In this document: positions 8,330-17,787 of the stretch, piece by piece
How positions within the stretch are numbered: the first letter of the stretch is position 1
How the letters are laid out: each line of letters opens with the position of its first letter
Origin: Fibrella forsythiae
GTDB lineage: Bacteria; Bacteroidota; Bacteroidia; Cytophagales; Spirosomataceae
Direction of reading: 5' to 3'
Assembly (NCBI RefSeq): GCF_017353175.1
Contig: NZ_JAFMYW010000002.1
Coordinates: 248,001-312,000, forward strand
Length of the DNA: 64,000 bases
Translations under genes and position numbers: made by a program
The notes under the pieces: generated by a model
What the model was told of the DNA's origin: nothing
What the model saw: only the letters and a program-made list of their open reading frames with translations
Database searches by the model: none

Positions 8330-9690
8330 TCCAGTATGGTTAACGTACCTGCGCGTTCGGGCAGAAAAGGAGCTGGGGAAACAACGTACCTGTAGGGGCC
8401 GGGGGCAGCGCGCTCGCCCCGAACACGGCCATCCCACGGCTGGCTGTAGGGCGACTGGCTCAGGATCAGCTCGCCCCAGCGGTTATAGATCCGTACCGAG
8501 CAAAGGGGAAAGGCTTCGACACCGAAGATGGTCCAGACATCGTTCTGGCCGTCTCCGTTGGGTGTAAAGGCGGTAGGAAAAAACAGACCGGGCAATACCG
8601 TAATTACCACACTACTACTCAACGGGCATTGACCGCCTTCGCTGACCGTCAATCGATACGTAGTGGTCGCCTCGGGCTGCACCGTAACACGAGGCATATT
8701 TAGCCGCCCGCCCGTATCAACAATTCCACTGGTCAGTATGCCGGCAATCGGGTCCCAGGTATAGGACAGTGATGAGCCGACGGGCCCCTGCAAGGCCACC
8801 TGTGTGCCCACAATAATGGTTTGGTTGGGGCCCAGGTCTGGCTGTGGTATACTGATTACCTGAATTGGCTGGCTAACATCGGCCCGGCAGCCTTTCGTGC
8901 TGGTAACCGAATAGGTAACGGTATGCTGGCCGGCGCCCGCCAATTTGGGCATAAACTGGTTGTTCTGCACGCCATCGCCTGAAAACGTACCGCCGGAAGG
9001 CGTAGCAGTCAGGGTCAATGCATCAACAGAGCTTGCACAGACGGCGGGTATGGCCGGAAATGCCGGTTTCGGTTTGGGAAAAACGTCAATTGGTCCGGCA
9101 CTGGCTTCGCAATCACCGTCGATCACGAAAACCGAGTAAGCCCCCGGCACATCGGCTTGAGTGGTGGGACCGTTTCCGGGTAAAGAAAAGCCGTTGCGCT
9201 GCCAGTTGTAGGCCAGGTTTACCGAGGCAGGATCGGTGGTGCCCGCGTCGATGGCCGCTACCAGCGAACCGCCTTCACAGGCTGCGCCCTGGGTCAACGG
9301 CAGAAGCGTTATTTTTTTGAGAGGGCTCTGGCGGATGGTTACTACGTCGGTTTGCACACAGCCTGCCACGGCCGTATTCGTTACCTCCAGTTTATACGTG
9401 CCCGGCGCATTGACCGTGAGCAGATAAGACGATTCGCCAACCAGAACAGCTCCATCTTTAAACCAGCGATAGCGGTAGGTTGGCAGGATGTTCGAACGAA
9501 GATCAATCAGTTCACCTGTGCACAAAACGGTTTTGCTGACGTTGATCTGGGCGGGTAAACAGGCCTTCAACGCTGCCGTATTGGCCGCGCGGGGCGTTCG
9601 GGTACGCGCCTGGCGTTGTCCGTATACAGTGCTGCTCAATAGCACTAATAGACAGATTACGAATGATTTATGTTTTATATATATGGGCAT
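8326..9690 (-). CDS. secreted PKD/Ig-like protein with T9SS type B (CHU_C) sorting domain
   Basis: About 454 residues from the ATG at 9690 (frame open from 9714; the later ATG starts MPIYIKHKSFVICLLVLLSS, a signal peptide ending VYGQ). Middle: three to four Ig-like or PKD-like modules, e.g. LSKTVLCTGELIDLRSN-like, YRYRWFKDGAVL, YNWQRNGF, TYRLTVSEGGQCPLSSS. C terminus: FFPTAFTPNGDGQNDVWTIFGVEAFP...VRIYNRWGELI...WDGRVRG, the gliding-motility-associated CHU_C domain used by the type IX secretion system as type B signal. So the protein is probably exported across the outer membrane and attached or released. Function beyond adhesion-like modules is unknown. Confidence 0.9.
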   Translation of the reverse strand: MPIYIKHKSFVICLLVLLSSTVYGQRQARTRTPRAANTAALKACLPAQINVSKTVLCTGELIDLRSNILPTYRYRWFKDGAVLVGESSYLLTVNAPGTYKLEVTNTAVAGCVQTDVVTIRQSPLKKITLLPLTQGAACEGGSLVAAIDAGTTDPASVNLAYNWQRNGFSLPGNGPTTQADVPGAYSVFVIDGDCEASAGPIDVFPKPKPAFPAIPAVCASSVDALTLTATPSGGTFSGDGVQNNQFMPKLAGAGQHTVTYSVTSTKGCRADVSQPIQVISIPQPDLGPNQTIIVGTQVALQGPVGSSLSYTWDPIAGILTSGIVDTGGRLNMPRVTVQPEATTTYRLTVSEGGQCPLSSSVVITVLPGLFFPTAFTPNGDGQNDVWTIFGVEAFPLCSVRIYNRWGELILSQSPYSQPWDGRVRGERAAPGPYRYVVSPAPFLPERAGTLTILE

Positions 9691-9795
9691 GGGCTGGGCA
9701 ACTTGTTGTGACAACAGACCAGCTAACCTATATCATAAACCATGCCTATATACTGGCCTTCGGGATAGTGATACTGCATTAAATTGGGTTACGCC

Positions 9796-9828
9796 TTGTT
9801 ATTATATGATAAAAGAAAGATAAATTTG
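9796..9828 (+). promoter_or_regulatory. predicted Bacteroidota primary promoter for hmgA-fah
   Basis: TTG at 9796-9798, 22-base spacer, TAAATTTG at 9821-9828, matching the TTTG/TTG - TAnnTTTG pattern of this phylum. The hmgA ATG lies 35 bases downstream. Confidence 0.55.
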
Positions 9829-9862
9829 TTGCCTTGACAACTAACTCATCAACGAACCAGCT

Positions 9863-11032
9863 ATGCCTATCTATCATCGCCTCGGCCAGCTACCGCCCAA
9901 GCGACACACGATTTTCAAGAGTCCGGCGGGGGCATTTTATTACGAGCAGTTGTTTGGCACTGTCGGCTTCGATGGTATGTCGTCATTGTTGTATCACGTT
10001 CACCGGCCCACGCAGGTAAAAGCCGTGCTCGATCCGGTTGATCTGCGGCCCGCTGTGGCCGTTGACCACAACATTATGTCGCGGAAGCTGGTCGGGTTTG
10101 ATGTGCCGCCTGCCAACGATTTCCTGGAAAGTCGCACACCACTACTCATTAATAATGATGTGGTCGTGGGCGTTGCTGCACCGCGCCAGTCACTGACCGA
10201 TTACTTCTACAAAAACGCTGATTCCGACGAGTTGCTGTTTGTGCACCGGGGCGCAGGGACGTTACGAACCATGCTGGGCACAATTCCCTTTGTGCCGGGC
10301 GATTACCTACTGATTCCGCGCGGGATGATCTACCAGATCGAATTCGACAAAACTGACGTACCTGAAGGCACCCGGTTGTTCTACCTTGAATCAACATCGC
10401 CGATCTACACGCCAAAGCGGTACCGGAATTACTTCGGTCAGCAACTCGAACATTCGCCTTATAGTGAGCGAGATTTCAAGCTACCGCAGAACCTGGAGAC
10501 CCACGACGAGCGGGGCGATTTTGTAATAAAAATCAAGAAGGAGGGCATCCTGCACACGCTCATCTACGACACCCACCCGTTCGATGTGATAGGCTGGGAC
10601 GGCTACAACTTCCCCTACGGTTTCTCGATCCACAACTTCGAGCCAATCACCGGTCGGATCCATCAGCCACCACCAGTTCACCAGACGTTTGAGACCAAAT
10701 CATGTGTGGTTTGCTCGTTCGTACCGCGCCTGTACGATTATCACCCCGACGCGATTCCGGCTCCGTACAACCACAGCAACATCGATTCCGACGAGGTACT
10801 GTACTACGTCGATGGCGACTTTATGAGCCGGAACGGTATTTCGCCCGGTATCCTGACGCTGCATCCCGGCGGTATTCCGCACGGCCCGCATCCCGGCGCA
10901 ATGGAACGCAGTATCGGCAAAACCAAAACCGACGAACTGGCCGTGATGGTCGATACGTTTCGTCCGCTTAAACTCACCAAACAGGCCCTCGGCGTCGACG
11001 ACGGCGTCTATTTCCAATCCTGGCGGGAATGA
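9863..11032 (+). CDS. hmgA: homogentisate 1,2-dioxygenase
   Basis: 389 residues. It opens the ring of homogentisate to maleylacetoacetate in cytoplasmic tyrosine/phenylalanine breakdown. The two-cupin layout of the family is visible: DELLFVHRGAGTLRTMLGTIPFVPGDYLLIPRG in the N-terminal half, and GWDGYNFPYGFSIHNFEPITG, NHSNIDSDEVLYYVDGDF and LHPGGIPHGPHPG in the C-terminal half, holding candidate iron ligands (His 304, an acidic residue at 310-311, and His residues in GIPHGPHPG). It belongs to the shorter bacterial form. The next gene, 25 bases downstream, is fumarylacetoacetase, which acts two steps later, so the pair is one catabolic operon. A promoter of the phylum type precedes it. Confidence 0.93.
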   Translation: MPIYHRLGQLPPKRHTIFKSPAGAFYYEQLFGTVGFDGMSSLLYHVHRPTQVKAVLDPVDLRPAVAVDHNIMSRKLVGFDVPPANDFLESRTPLLINNDVVVGVAAPRQSLTDYFYKNADSDELLFVHRGAGTLRTMLGTIPFVPGDYLLIPRGMIYQIEFDKTDVPEGTRLFYLESTSPIYTPKRYRNYFGQQLEHSPYSERDFKLPQNLETHDERGDFVIKIKKEGILHTLIYDTHPFDVIGWDGYNFPYGFSIHNFEPITGRIHQPPPVHQTFETKSCVVCSFVPRLYDYHPDAIPAPYNHSNIDSDEVLYYVDGDFMSRNGISPGILTLHPGGIPHGPHPGAMERSIGKTKTDELAVMVDTFRPLKLTKQALGVDDGVYFQSWRE

Positions 11033-11057
11033 ATCACGATGCTAAATACCATCAACT

Positions 11058-12314
11058 ATGCTCTCCTGGCTTCCAATTGCTTCTGCGTCTGATTTTTCGA
11101 TTCACAACCTGCCTTTCGGTATTTTTTCTACCGCCAACTTGTCCGACCCACGCGTAGGAGTAGCCATTGGTGAGCAAATCCTTGATCTGGCCGCTGTGGC
11201 AGATCGGGCTGTTTTCGATGCGTTTCTGACCGTTGAGCAGCGAGACGTTTTCCGACGTACCTATCTCAATGACTTTATTCGGCTGGGGCGGCCTGTCTGG
11301 CAACAGGTGCGTTCCGTTCTGCAGGCCGAACTTACGGATCCTGAATCGGTGCTCCGGAGTGGAAGCGATCAGGTGCTGGTGCCTCAGGCCAACGCCACTA
11401 TGCACCTGCCTGTTCAGATTGGCGATTACACCGATTTCTATTCCAGTATCGACCACGCCAGTAACGTCGGGAAGATGTTTCGCGATCCGGCTAATGCGCT
11501 CCTGCCCAACTGGCGGCACCTGCCCGTGGGTTATCATGGACGGGCGTCGTCGGTGGTTGTATCGGGTACATCGATCAAACGGCCGAACGGGCAACAACTT
11601 CCGAAAGGGGAGGTGTTGCCCGTTTTTGGGGCCTCGCAACGGCTTGATTTTGAGCTGGAAACGGCGTTTGTTGTCGGGAAAGACACGCCGCTGGGTACGT
11701 CGCTCACCACGGCTGATTTCGACGAGCACGTATTCGGCATGGTGTTGTTCAACGACTGGTCGGCGCGGGATATTCAACAATGGGAATACGTGCCGCTGGG
11801 GCCATTTCTGGGCAAAAGTTTTGGCTCGTCCATATCGCCCTGGGTGGTGACGATGGATGCTCTCGCGCCATTTCGCCTGGCTGGGTACGTTCAGGACCCT
11901 ACGCCATTGCCGTACCTGCACGAAACGAATCCGCTGCCTAATCTGGACATTCAACTGGTGGTTGGCCTAACGCCGGGGGCTGGCGGGAATGGTGCAGAAG
12001 AAACGATCATTTCGCGCTCGAATCAGCGATTTCTGTACTGGTCGCAGGCGCAGCAACTGGCGCATCATACGGTGAATGGCTGTAATATTCGGGTCGGCGA
12101 CCTGGTGGCATCCGGCACCATTTCCGGTCCCGACCGCTCGTCGTGGGGTTCTATGCTCGAATTGTCGTGGGGTGGTACCGAGCCCATTGCACTCGTTTCC
12201 GGCAAGACCCGAACCTTCCTGCAGGATGGCGATACGGTAACCTTTCACGGTTATGCCGAAAAAGAAGGCATACGGGTTGGTTTTGGGGCTGTTTCGGGGC
12301 AAATTGTGCCGTAG
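11058..12314 (+). CDS. fahA: fumarylacetoacetase
   Basis: 418 residues, the usual length. It cleaves fumarylacetoacetate to fumarate and acetoacetate, the last step of tyrosine breakdown. N-terminal SH3-like part FSIHNLPFGIFSTAN...RVGVAIGEQILDL; catalytic region IGDYTDFYSSIDHASNVGKM with the base His, and PVGYHGRASSVVVSG; metal-site segments LDFELETAFVVG and FNDWSARDIQQWEYVPLGPF; C-terminal SGTISGPDRSSWGSMLEL and VTFHGYAEKEGIRVGFG. It sits directly after hmgA. The maleylacetoacetate isomerase that would link them is not in the window. Confidence 0.96.
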   Translation: MLSWLPIASASDFSIHNLPFGIFSTANLSDPRVGVAIGEQILDLAAVADRAVFDAFLTVEQRDVFRRTYLNDFIRLGRPVWQQVRSVLQAELTDPESVLRSGSDQVLVPQANATMHLPVQIGDYTDFYSSIDHASNVGKMFRDPANALLPNWRHLPVGYHGRASSVVVSGTSIKRPNGQQLPKGEVLPVFGASQRLDFELETAFVVGKDTPLGTSLTTADFDEHVFGMVLFNDWSARDIQQWEYVPLGPFLGKSFGSSISPWVVTMDALAPFRLAGYVQDPTPLPYLHETNPLPNLDIQLVVGLTPGAGGNGAEETIISRSNQRFLYWSQAQQLAHHTVNGCNIRVGDLVASGTISGPDRSSWGSMLELSWGGTEPIALVSGKTRTFLQDGDTVTFHGYAEKEGIRVGFGAVSGQIVP

Positions 12315-12395
12315 AGACGGGCGGTTTTCTGACAGGGGTTTCTGGTTTGCTCCGGAGAAAAGAAAACTGTGATCCCTGTCAAAAAAGAACCACCT

Positions 12396-14795
12396 ATGCG
12401 CTTCATCCTGCTTTTTCTGCTGATTACAACGACCGCCTGCACGCAAAACCTGACCGTGAAAGGCTTGCAACAACCCGTTGAAGTGCTGCGCGATCAGTGG
12501 GGAGTAAACCACATTTACGCCAAAAATGAGCACGATCTGTTCTTTGCGCAGGGATACATGGCCGCGCAGGATCGGCTGTTTCAGCTGGAGATGTGGCGCA
12601 GGCAGGCAACCGGGACCGTGGCTGAACTGCTCGGGCCGCGTGAGCTGAAACGTGACATCGGTACCCGGCTGTTCAAATTCCGCCCGCAGAACCTGAACGC
12701 CGAACTGAACGTCTACCACCCCCACGGCAGCCTGATCGTTCGGGCGTTTGTGGCGGGTATCAATGCCTACATAACGGAGATCAACCAGACACCCGATAAG
12801 CTGCCTTTTGAATTTAAAACGCTGAACACAAAACCCGGGCTCTGGACGCCGGAAATCGTTATCAGCCGTCATCAGGGCCTGTTGAGCAACATTCGCGACG
12901 AACTCAACAACGGGCGACTGGTACACCTGATCGGGGCCGACAGCCTGCGGGCGTTACAGTGGTTCCACCCCGTTGATAAGCCGGGCGCTCCTGATCTGAC
13001 GCTACATGTGGATGGCACCGGCCTGATGCAAAACATTCTGGAGCTGTATGAGGCCTTCCGGCTACCGATCCGGTTCAGTGCCACCGATAAGTCGCTGGGC
13101 GCAACAGATGAAGATGAGGCCCGGCGTATGCGCGAACGTGATGCCGTTGATGATTGGTTCGAGGCTGAAAAACAGTTTGTTGGTTCTAATAACTGGGTGA
13201 TTGCCGGCGAGAAATCGGCGAGTGGTTACCCCATGCTGGCCAACGATCCGCACCGGGCGCAGTCGGCCCCGTCGCTACGGTACTGGGCGCACCTGAACGC
13301 CCCCGGCTGGAATGTAATCGGCGCGGGTGAACCCACACTACCCGGCATTTCGGTGGGGCATAACGACTACGGCGCCTGGGGACTTACCATTTTCGACACC
13401 GACAACGAGGATCTGTATGTCTATGAGATCAACCCGGCCAACCCGAATCAGTATCGGTATAAAGGCCGTTGGGAAACCATGCGTGTTCTGCGCGAAACGA
13501 TTCCGGTGAAAGGGCAGGCGGCGCAAACCGTCACGCTGAAATACACGCGCCACGGCCCGGTTGTATTTGAAGACGGAAAAGCACACCGGGCCTATGCCGT
13601 TCGGGCGGGCTGGCGCGAACAGGGGTGTTCGCCGTATCTGGCTAGCCTGCGCATGAACCAGGCAAAGTCGTGGGCCGAGTTTCGGCAGGCGTGTCTGTAT
13701 AGCCGTATTCCCGGCGAGAACATGATCTGGGCAGGGCGACCTTCAGCCACCCGGAAGGGCGACATCGGCTGGCAGGCGGTAGGGTTAGCACCCATCCGGA
13801 AAAACTGGACTGGTCTGGTACCCGTGCCGGGCGATGGCCGATTCGAATGGGCTGGTTATCTGCCTATTGCGCAATTGCCACACAGCGAAAATCCACAATC
13901 GGGTTATATCGTGACGGCCAATAATAACCTGACGCCGCCCGACTTCCCGCATCGGAACGCCATTGGCTGGGTGTGGGCGTCTCCCTCGCGGGCACACCGG
14001 ATCGAGGAAGTGCTGGGTGATGGCAGGCGCAAAACGCTGCCCGACTTTATGCGCCTGCAGGCCGATTACGTGGCCCTGCCTGCGCGTACCCTGGTGCCAT
14101 TGCTCGAGCCGCTCTCATCACCCGATCTGCCAACCGAGCAGGCACTAACATACCTGCGTAAGTGGAATTATGAGCTGGGTACGTCGTCGGTGGCGGCGGC
14201 GATCTATGTAAGTTATGAAACACAGCTTCGCCGGGCATTCCTGAATATGGCCGTTCCGGCCGATGCCCGAACGTACCTGAAAAGCATTCCTACCAAACGC
14301 CTGCTCGACTGGGCCGTAACACCGCAACTGGCTACCAACCGACCCATTAACCGAGATAGCCTGTTACTGGCCTGTGTCACGAACGCGGTAGAAGACCTGA
14401 CCAAACAGCTTGGCCCCGATATGGAAACCTGGGTGTATGGCCAACGTACCCTCAAGCACATCACGCTGACCCACGCTCTGAGCGACCTGGTCAGCGATGA
14501 GCAGCGGCGGCGTATCAATATTGGCCCGGCGGCGCGGGGCGGCTATGCCGAAACGGTGAATGCCACCGGCAACAGCCTGAACCAGGAGCATGGCGCCACC
14601 TTCCGCATTGTGATGGACACCCAGGATTGGGACCGCACGATGGGCATCAACAGCCCCGGCCAATCGGCCGATCCCGACAGCCCGCACTACCGCGACCTGT
14701 TCCCTCTATGGGCCGAGAATGGTTATTTTCCTGCGTTTTTCACCCGAAAACGAGTGGAGCAGGTAACAGAAACGAAGATGGTTTTGAAACCGTAG
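12396..14795 (+). CDS. penicillin acylase family lipoprotein (Ntn hydrolase)
   Basis: About 800 residues from the ATG at 12396; the ATG at 12369 is in frame but falls in the loop of an inverted repeat (12330-12337 / 12374-12381, TGACAGGG) and before the signal MRFILLFLLITTTACTQ, whose Cys is a lipobox. The precursor layout is classic: short A chain (VEVLRDQWGVNHIYAKNEHDLFFAQGY, DRLFQLEMWRR), then GSNNWVIAGEKSASG with the nucleophile Ser 264 exposed by self-cleavage, NDPHRAQSAPS, GEPTLPGISVGHNDYGAWGLT, and YTRHGPV. It hydrolyses amide bonds of acylated substrates such as acyl-homoserine lactones or penicillins in the periplasm; the true substrate is unknown. The start is just downstream of fahA. 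Confidence 0.93.
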   Translation: MRFILLFLLITTTACTQNLTVKGLQQPVEVLRDQWGVNHIYAKNEHDLFFAQGYMAAQDRLFQLEMWRRQATGTVAELLGPRELKRDIGTRLFKFRPQNLNAELNVYHPHGSLIVRAFVAGINAYITEINQTPDKLPFEFKTLNTKPGLWTPEIVISRHQGLLSNIRDELNNGRLVHLIGADSLRALQWFHPVDKPGAPDLTLHVDGTGLMQNILELYEAFRLPIRFSATDKSLGATDEDEARRMRERDAVDDWFEAEKQFVGSNNWVIAGEKSASGYPMLANDPHRAQSAPSLRYWAHLNAPGWNVIGAGEPTLPGISVGHNDYGAWGLTIFDTDNEDLYVYEINPANPNQYRYKGRWETMRVLRETIPVKGQAAQTVTLKYTRHGPVVFEDGKAHRAYAVRAGWREQGCSPYLASLRMNQAKSWAEFRQACLYSRIPGENMIWAGRPSATRKGDIGWQAVGLAPIRKNWTGLVPVPGDGRFEWAGYLPIAQLPHSENPQSGYIVTANNNLTPPDFPHRNAIGWVWASPSRAHRIEEVLGDGRRKTLPDFMRLQADYVALPARTLVPLLEPLSSPDLPTEQALTYLRKWNYELGTSSVAAAIYVSYETQLRRAFLNMAVPADARTYLKSIPTKRLLDWAVTPQLATNRPINRDSLLLACVTNAVEDLTKQLGPDMETWVYGQRTLKHITLTHALSDLVSDEQRRRINIGPAARGGYAETVNATGNSLNQEHGATFRIVMDTQDWDRTMGINSPGQSADPDSPHYRDLFPLWAENGYFPAFFTRKRVEQVTETKMVLKP

Positions 14796-14798
14796 CAC

Positions 14799-15779
14799 AT
14801 GAGCATGATGGTAAAAAACAAAATTACGGACGCATTGCTGGGACTGGCCGTGGGTGATGCCCTAGGCGTTCCCGTCGAATTCATGGGTCGGGCTGCTTTG
14901 AAAGATGAGCCAGTAGCGACAATGAAAGGGTATGGCACGCATCAACAACCGCCAGGTACGTGGTCAGACGATAGCTCACTTGCATTTTGTCTGGCCGAAA
15001 GCCTGTGTGGAGGATACCGCCTTTCTGATTTGACAGACCGATTTGTTAACTGGTATCAACATGGTTATTGGACACCTTACGGACAGGTATTTGATATCGG
15101 AATTGCTACATCAATAGCTTTACACAAAGTCGCTACCGGAACTAGCCCTTTGCAATCGGGCGGAGCAGGCGAACAGGATAATGGTAATGGTTCACTGATG
15201 AGAATCCTGCCACTCGTCTTTTACCTCAGAGGGAAACCAATAGAAGAACGCTTTCGACTTATTGGTGAGGTGTCGGGCATCACCCACCTGCATATCCGGT
15301 CGGTTTTTGCCTGCTTTATATACTGTGAGTATGCCCTCTTATTGATGGATGGGCTGGACAAATACCAGGCATTTCGAGCCATGCAGGAACGGGTAAACGA
15401 ATTTGTTAAGCAATACTCTATCCTTGATAAAAGCGAATTGGACCGGTTTCATCGGCTGCTGGAAAATCCCGTAGGCAACTACGAAATTCGATCCATCATG
15501 AATTACGAAGAAGCCGAAATTTCATCATCTGGGTACGTGCTGCATACGTTAGAAGCAAGCTTCTGGTGTTTTCTTAACACAAATACATATGCCGAAGCTG
15601 TTCTGAAAGCCATTAATCTCGGAAGCGATACAGATACCACTGGCTGCGTCACAGGCGGTATTGCCGGGTTATATTATGAGGCTACCAGTATCCCTCAGGA
15701 GTGGATTGATGTACTGGCCCGAAAAGATGACATCATCACATTAAGTAATCGCTTAAACGATGCCCTGCCGTACAGGTAA
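14799..15779 (+). CDS. ADP-ribosylglycohydrolase family protein
   Basis: 326 residues, starting 3 bases after the acylase stop, so translationally close. All-alpha DraG/ARH fold. Seen: ITDALLGLAVGDALGVPVEF, GTWSDDSSLAFCLAESL with the metal-binding SDDS, GGAGEQDNGNGSLMRILPL, and the second metal motif GSDTDTTGCVTGGIAGLYY. The family removes ADP-ribose from proteins or nucleic acids or cleaves related metabolites using two Mg ions. Base composition is more AT-rich than the acylase gene before it, so it may have been acquired separately. No ADP-ribosyltransferase is present nearby to name a partner. Confidence 0.92.
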   Translation: MSMMVKNKITDALLGLAVGDALGVPVEFMGRAALKDEPVATMKGYGTHQQPPGTWSDDSSLAFCLAESLCGGYRLSDLTDRFVNWYQHGYWTPYGQVFDIGIATSIALHKVATGTSPLQSGGAGEQDNGNGSLMRILPLVFYLRGKPIEERFRLIGEVSGITHLHIRSVFACFIYCEYALLLMDGLDKYQAFRAMQERVNEFVKQYSILDKSELDRFHRLLENPVGNYEIRSIMNYEEAEISSSGYVLHTLEASFWCFLNTNTYAEAVLKAINLGSDTDTTGCVTGGIAGLYYEATSIPQEWIDVLARKDDIITLSNRLNDALPYR

Positions 15780-15913
15780 CGGATACGATTATGCTGCTGA
15801 ATTCGTAATTGGTGCTTTGGCCTAGCGTCAGCAATACACTACAGCGCGAATTCTGCACAGCATTCAGTAAACCAGAAGCTTGGTTTGTCTACTAATTGGT
15901 GCATACTTGGGAC

Positions 15914-16474
15914 ATGCAAACTGTTCTACTGACAATCTGGCCATTTCTGAATTTGATCCTGTACGTGTTCGTCTTTCAGGAAATTATTCGATTGGTAAAC
16001 CGAACCATACCCAAGCTGGTCTATCGGAGCAGCATCTTAACTGTCGTGTTGCTGATTGGCGCTCAAACAGCACCGCATGCGCTGTTCGAAGAACCGAATC
16101 AGATCACCATGCTGCAGGCACAGCCAACTGTACCTATCAGAGCGCCTAAATTTCATGACGGGTTATTGCCAATAAGCCCAATGTACACAATCAAAAGCCA
16201 CATCAGCATGTGGCCGGTAACGTTACCTGATCACGTGCATATGGAAGCCGTTGATTCGACTGGCAAACAGCCCGATGCTATCAAGCTGAACCTGATCGTG
16301 ACGCCATCTCCCTTGATGCTTGGCCTGAAGTGGGAACAGGAAAAGACCAGCGTGCGAATCGCACCCAACGGAACGTTAACCTACGAAATTGGCGGGCACC
16401 TGATCTGGCGCCTGCTGGGCGTTCCGGTGTATTACCAGCCGAAGGAGTATATCGGGAAAATGGCGATTCAGTAG
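15914..16474 (+). CDS. uncharacterised membrane-anchored protein
   Basis: About 186 residues from the ATG at 15914; a TTG at 15896 is in frame but less likely. Two hydrophobic segments at the start (VLLTIWPFLNLILYVFVFQEII and SILTVVLLIGAQTAP) are followed by a soluble ~130-residue domain with GLKWEQEKTSVRIAPNGTLTYEIGGHLIWRLLGVPVYYQPKEYIGKM. I do not recognise the family. The gene stands alone between the ADP-ribosylglycohydrolase (135 bases upstream, nothing obvious in the gap) and a large nested palindrome downstream. Confidence 0.55.
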   Translation: MQTVLLTIWPFLNLILYVFVFQEIIRLVNRTIPKLVYRSSILTVVLLIGAQTAPHALFEEPNQITMLQAQPTVPIRAPKFHDGLLPISPMYTIKSHISMWPVTLPDHVHMEAVDSTGKQPDAIKLNLIVTPSPLMLGLKWEQEKTSVRIAPNGTLTYEIGGHLIWRLLGVPVYYQPKEYIGKMAIQ

Positions 16475-16521
16475 ACTGACGGGGTTAAGCGTAAAAATAA
16501 CCTAAGAGAGCTCAGCCTTAC

Positions 16522-16689
16522 AGCCCCGTTAGGGGCGACAGGTCAATAGAAAATAAAGCCCCTGAAAACGATAAAGCCCCGTGAGGAGCGATATGTAATA
16601 AAGATTAAACTTTATACATATCGCCCCTCACGGGACTGAGGGGCATGGTTAGTGGGCTGTTTCTATTGACCTGTCGCCCCTGTGGGGCT
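16522..16689. repeat. nested double palindrome of the AGCCCC...GGGGCG family (element N)
   Basis: Outer arms 16522-16552 and 16660-16689 (AGCCCC, 3-4 variable bases, GGGGCGACAGGTCAATAG, AAA). Inner arms about 16577-16603 and 16610-16635 carry a diverged copy of the same unit (CCGTGAGG(A/G)GCGATATGT). So four unit copies are arranged as two stacked inverted pairs, able to form a large cruciform or RNA hairpin between convergent genes. Confidence 0.9.
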
Positions 16690-16719
16690 AAGCAAAATAG
16701 AACCAGCCGTTATGACAAG

Positions 16720-17787
16720 CTATAGCTTCACGGCAAATCGTTCACCTAATTCTTCCAGCGTTTTAATGACCGTTTCGTGAACGGGAATACCGTTTTTCAG
16801 ACGGTCAGCTTCGAGCATACGTTCGGGGTCGCCGGGAACCAGAACCTGTTGGCCCTCAATGGATTTAGCTGAGCGGAACCGCTGAATCCAGGTATCCATG
16901 TGCTGCTTGAAATCGTTGGCTGGGCGGAACGCATCGATGCGCATAGCACCGAAGAAATGGCCGGTGCCTGAGCCCACGCCCTCGTTGGCCTGCATGAAGC
17001 CAGCCGTTGCGAACGGCGGGACCCACGGGCCATAATTTGCGCCGGACAAAACACCCGAGAAAATATCGACAATAGCGCCCAGGCCATACCCCTTGTGGCT
17101 ACCATGTTCCCGGTCGGAACCAAGGGGAAGCAATGCACCTCCGTTCTTCACCGCGTTGGCATCGGTTGTGGGGTTACCATTGGCGTCCTGCGCCCAGCCA
17201 AGGGGAATATCCTGGCCTTTTCGCTGCAGAATTTCCAGCTTGCCGTAGGCTACGGCCGTAGAGGCAAAATCGGCCAGGAACGTGGGCTCCGTTGCGGCCG
17301 GAATAGCCACGGCAATGGGGTTGGTACCCAGAAGTTTATCCAGCGAAAAGGTAGGGGCTACCAGCGGAGCGGCATGGGTCATGGCCTGGCCGATCATGTC
17401 ATGTTCGGCGGCCAATAGCGCGTGATAACCGGCAATGCCGAAATGGTTCGAGTTGCGCACAGCCACCCAGCCAGTGCCAGCTACGCGGGCCTTTTCGATT
17501 GCTACGCGCATAGCCCAGGGACCAACCACCAGCCCAAGCCCGCGATCACCATCGACAACGGCGGTTGATGGCGTTTCATGGACGATGCTAATAGCAGGAG
17601 TAGGGTTCAGCCGACCATGATCGTAAAGCCGAACGTACCCAGCCAACCGGGCAACACCGTGTGAATCAACACCGCGCAGATCGGCGGAAACCAGTACGTC
17701 GGCGGCTAGTTGCGCATCGGCTTCTGAACAGCCTATGGCCTGAAAAATCTGCTCGGTAAACGAGCGTAATTGCTTGGCATGAATCAT
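16720..17787 (-). CDS. Ldh/malate dehydrogenase-family NAD(P)-dependent oxidoreductase
   Basis: 355 residues. Member of the non-Rossmann malate/L-lactate/ureidoglycolate dehydrogenase family (PF02615), cytoplasmic, oxidising a 2-hydroxyacid with NAD(P). Seen: ADLRGVDSHGVARLAGYVRLYDHGRLNP, the signature H of DSHG, GDRGLGLVVGPWAM, VRNSNHFGIAGYHALLAAEHDMIG, LLGTNPIAVAIPA, HGSHKGYGLGAIVDIFSGVLSGANYGPWV. The substrate cannot be read from sequence. Its ATG at 17787 is embedded in the long palindrome it shares with the divergent DUF502 gene, so both genes have the same 20 bases upstream of the ATG. Confidence 0.92.
   Translation of the reverse strand: MIHAKQLRSFTEQIFQAIGCSEADAQLAADVLVSADLRGVDSHGVARLAGYVRLYDHGRLNPTPAISIVHETPSTAVVDGDRGLGLVVGPWAMRVAIEKARVAGTGWVAVRNSNHFGIAGYHALLAAEHDMIGQAMTHAAPLVAPTFSLDKLLGTNPIAVAIPAATEPTFLADFASTAVAYGKLEILQRKGQDIPLGWAQDANGNPTTDANAVKNGGALLPLGSDREHGSHKGYGLGAIVDIFSGVLSGANYGPWVPPFATAGFMQANEGVGSGTGHFFGAMRIDAFRPANDFKQHMDTWIQRFRSAKSIEGQQVLVPGDPERMLEADRLKNGIPVHETVIKTLEELGERFAVKL

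Noticed and set aside
11052-11954. 300-codon minus-strand frame
   Set aside because: Antisense to fumarylacetoacetase, which has full family motifs.
11967-12926. 319-codon minus-strand frame
   Set aside because: Antisense to fahA and the acylase; no recognisable domain.
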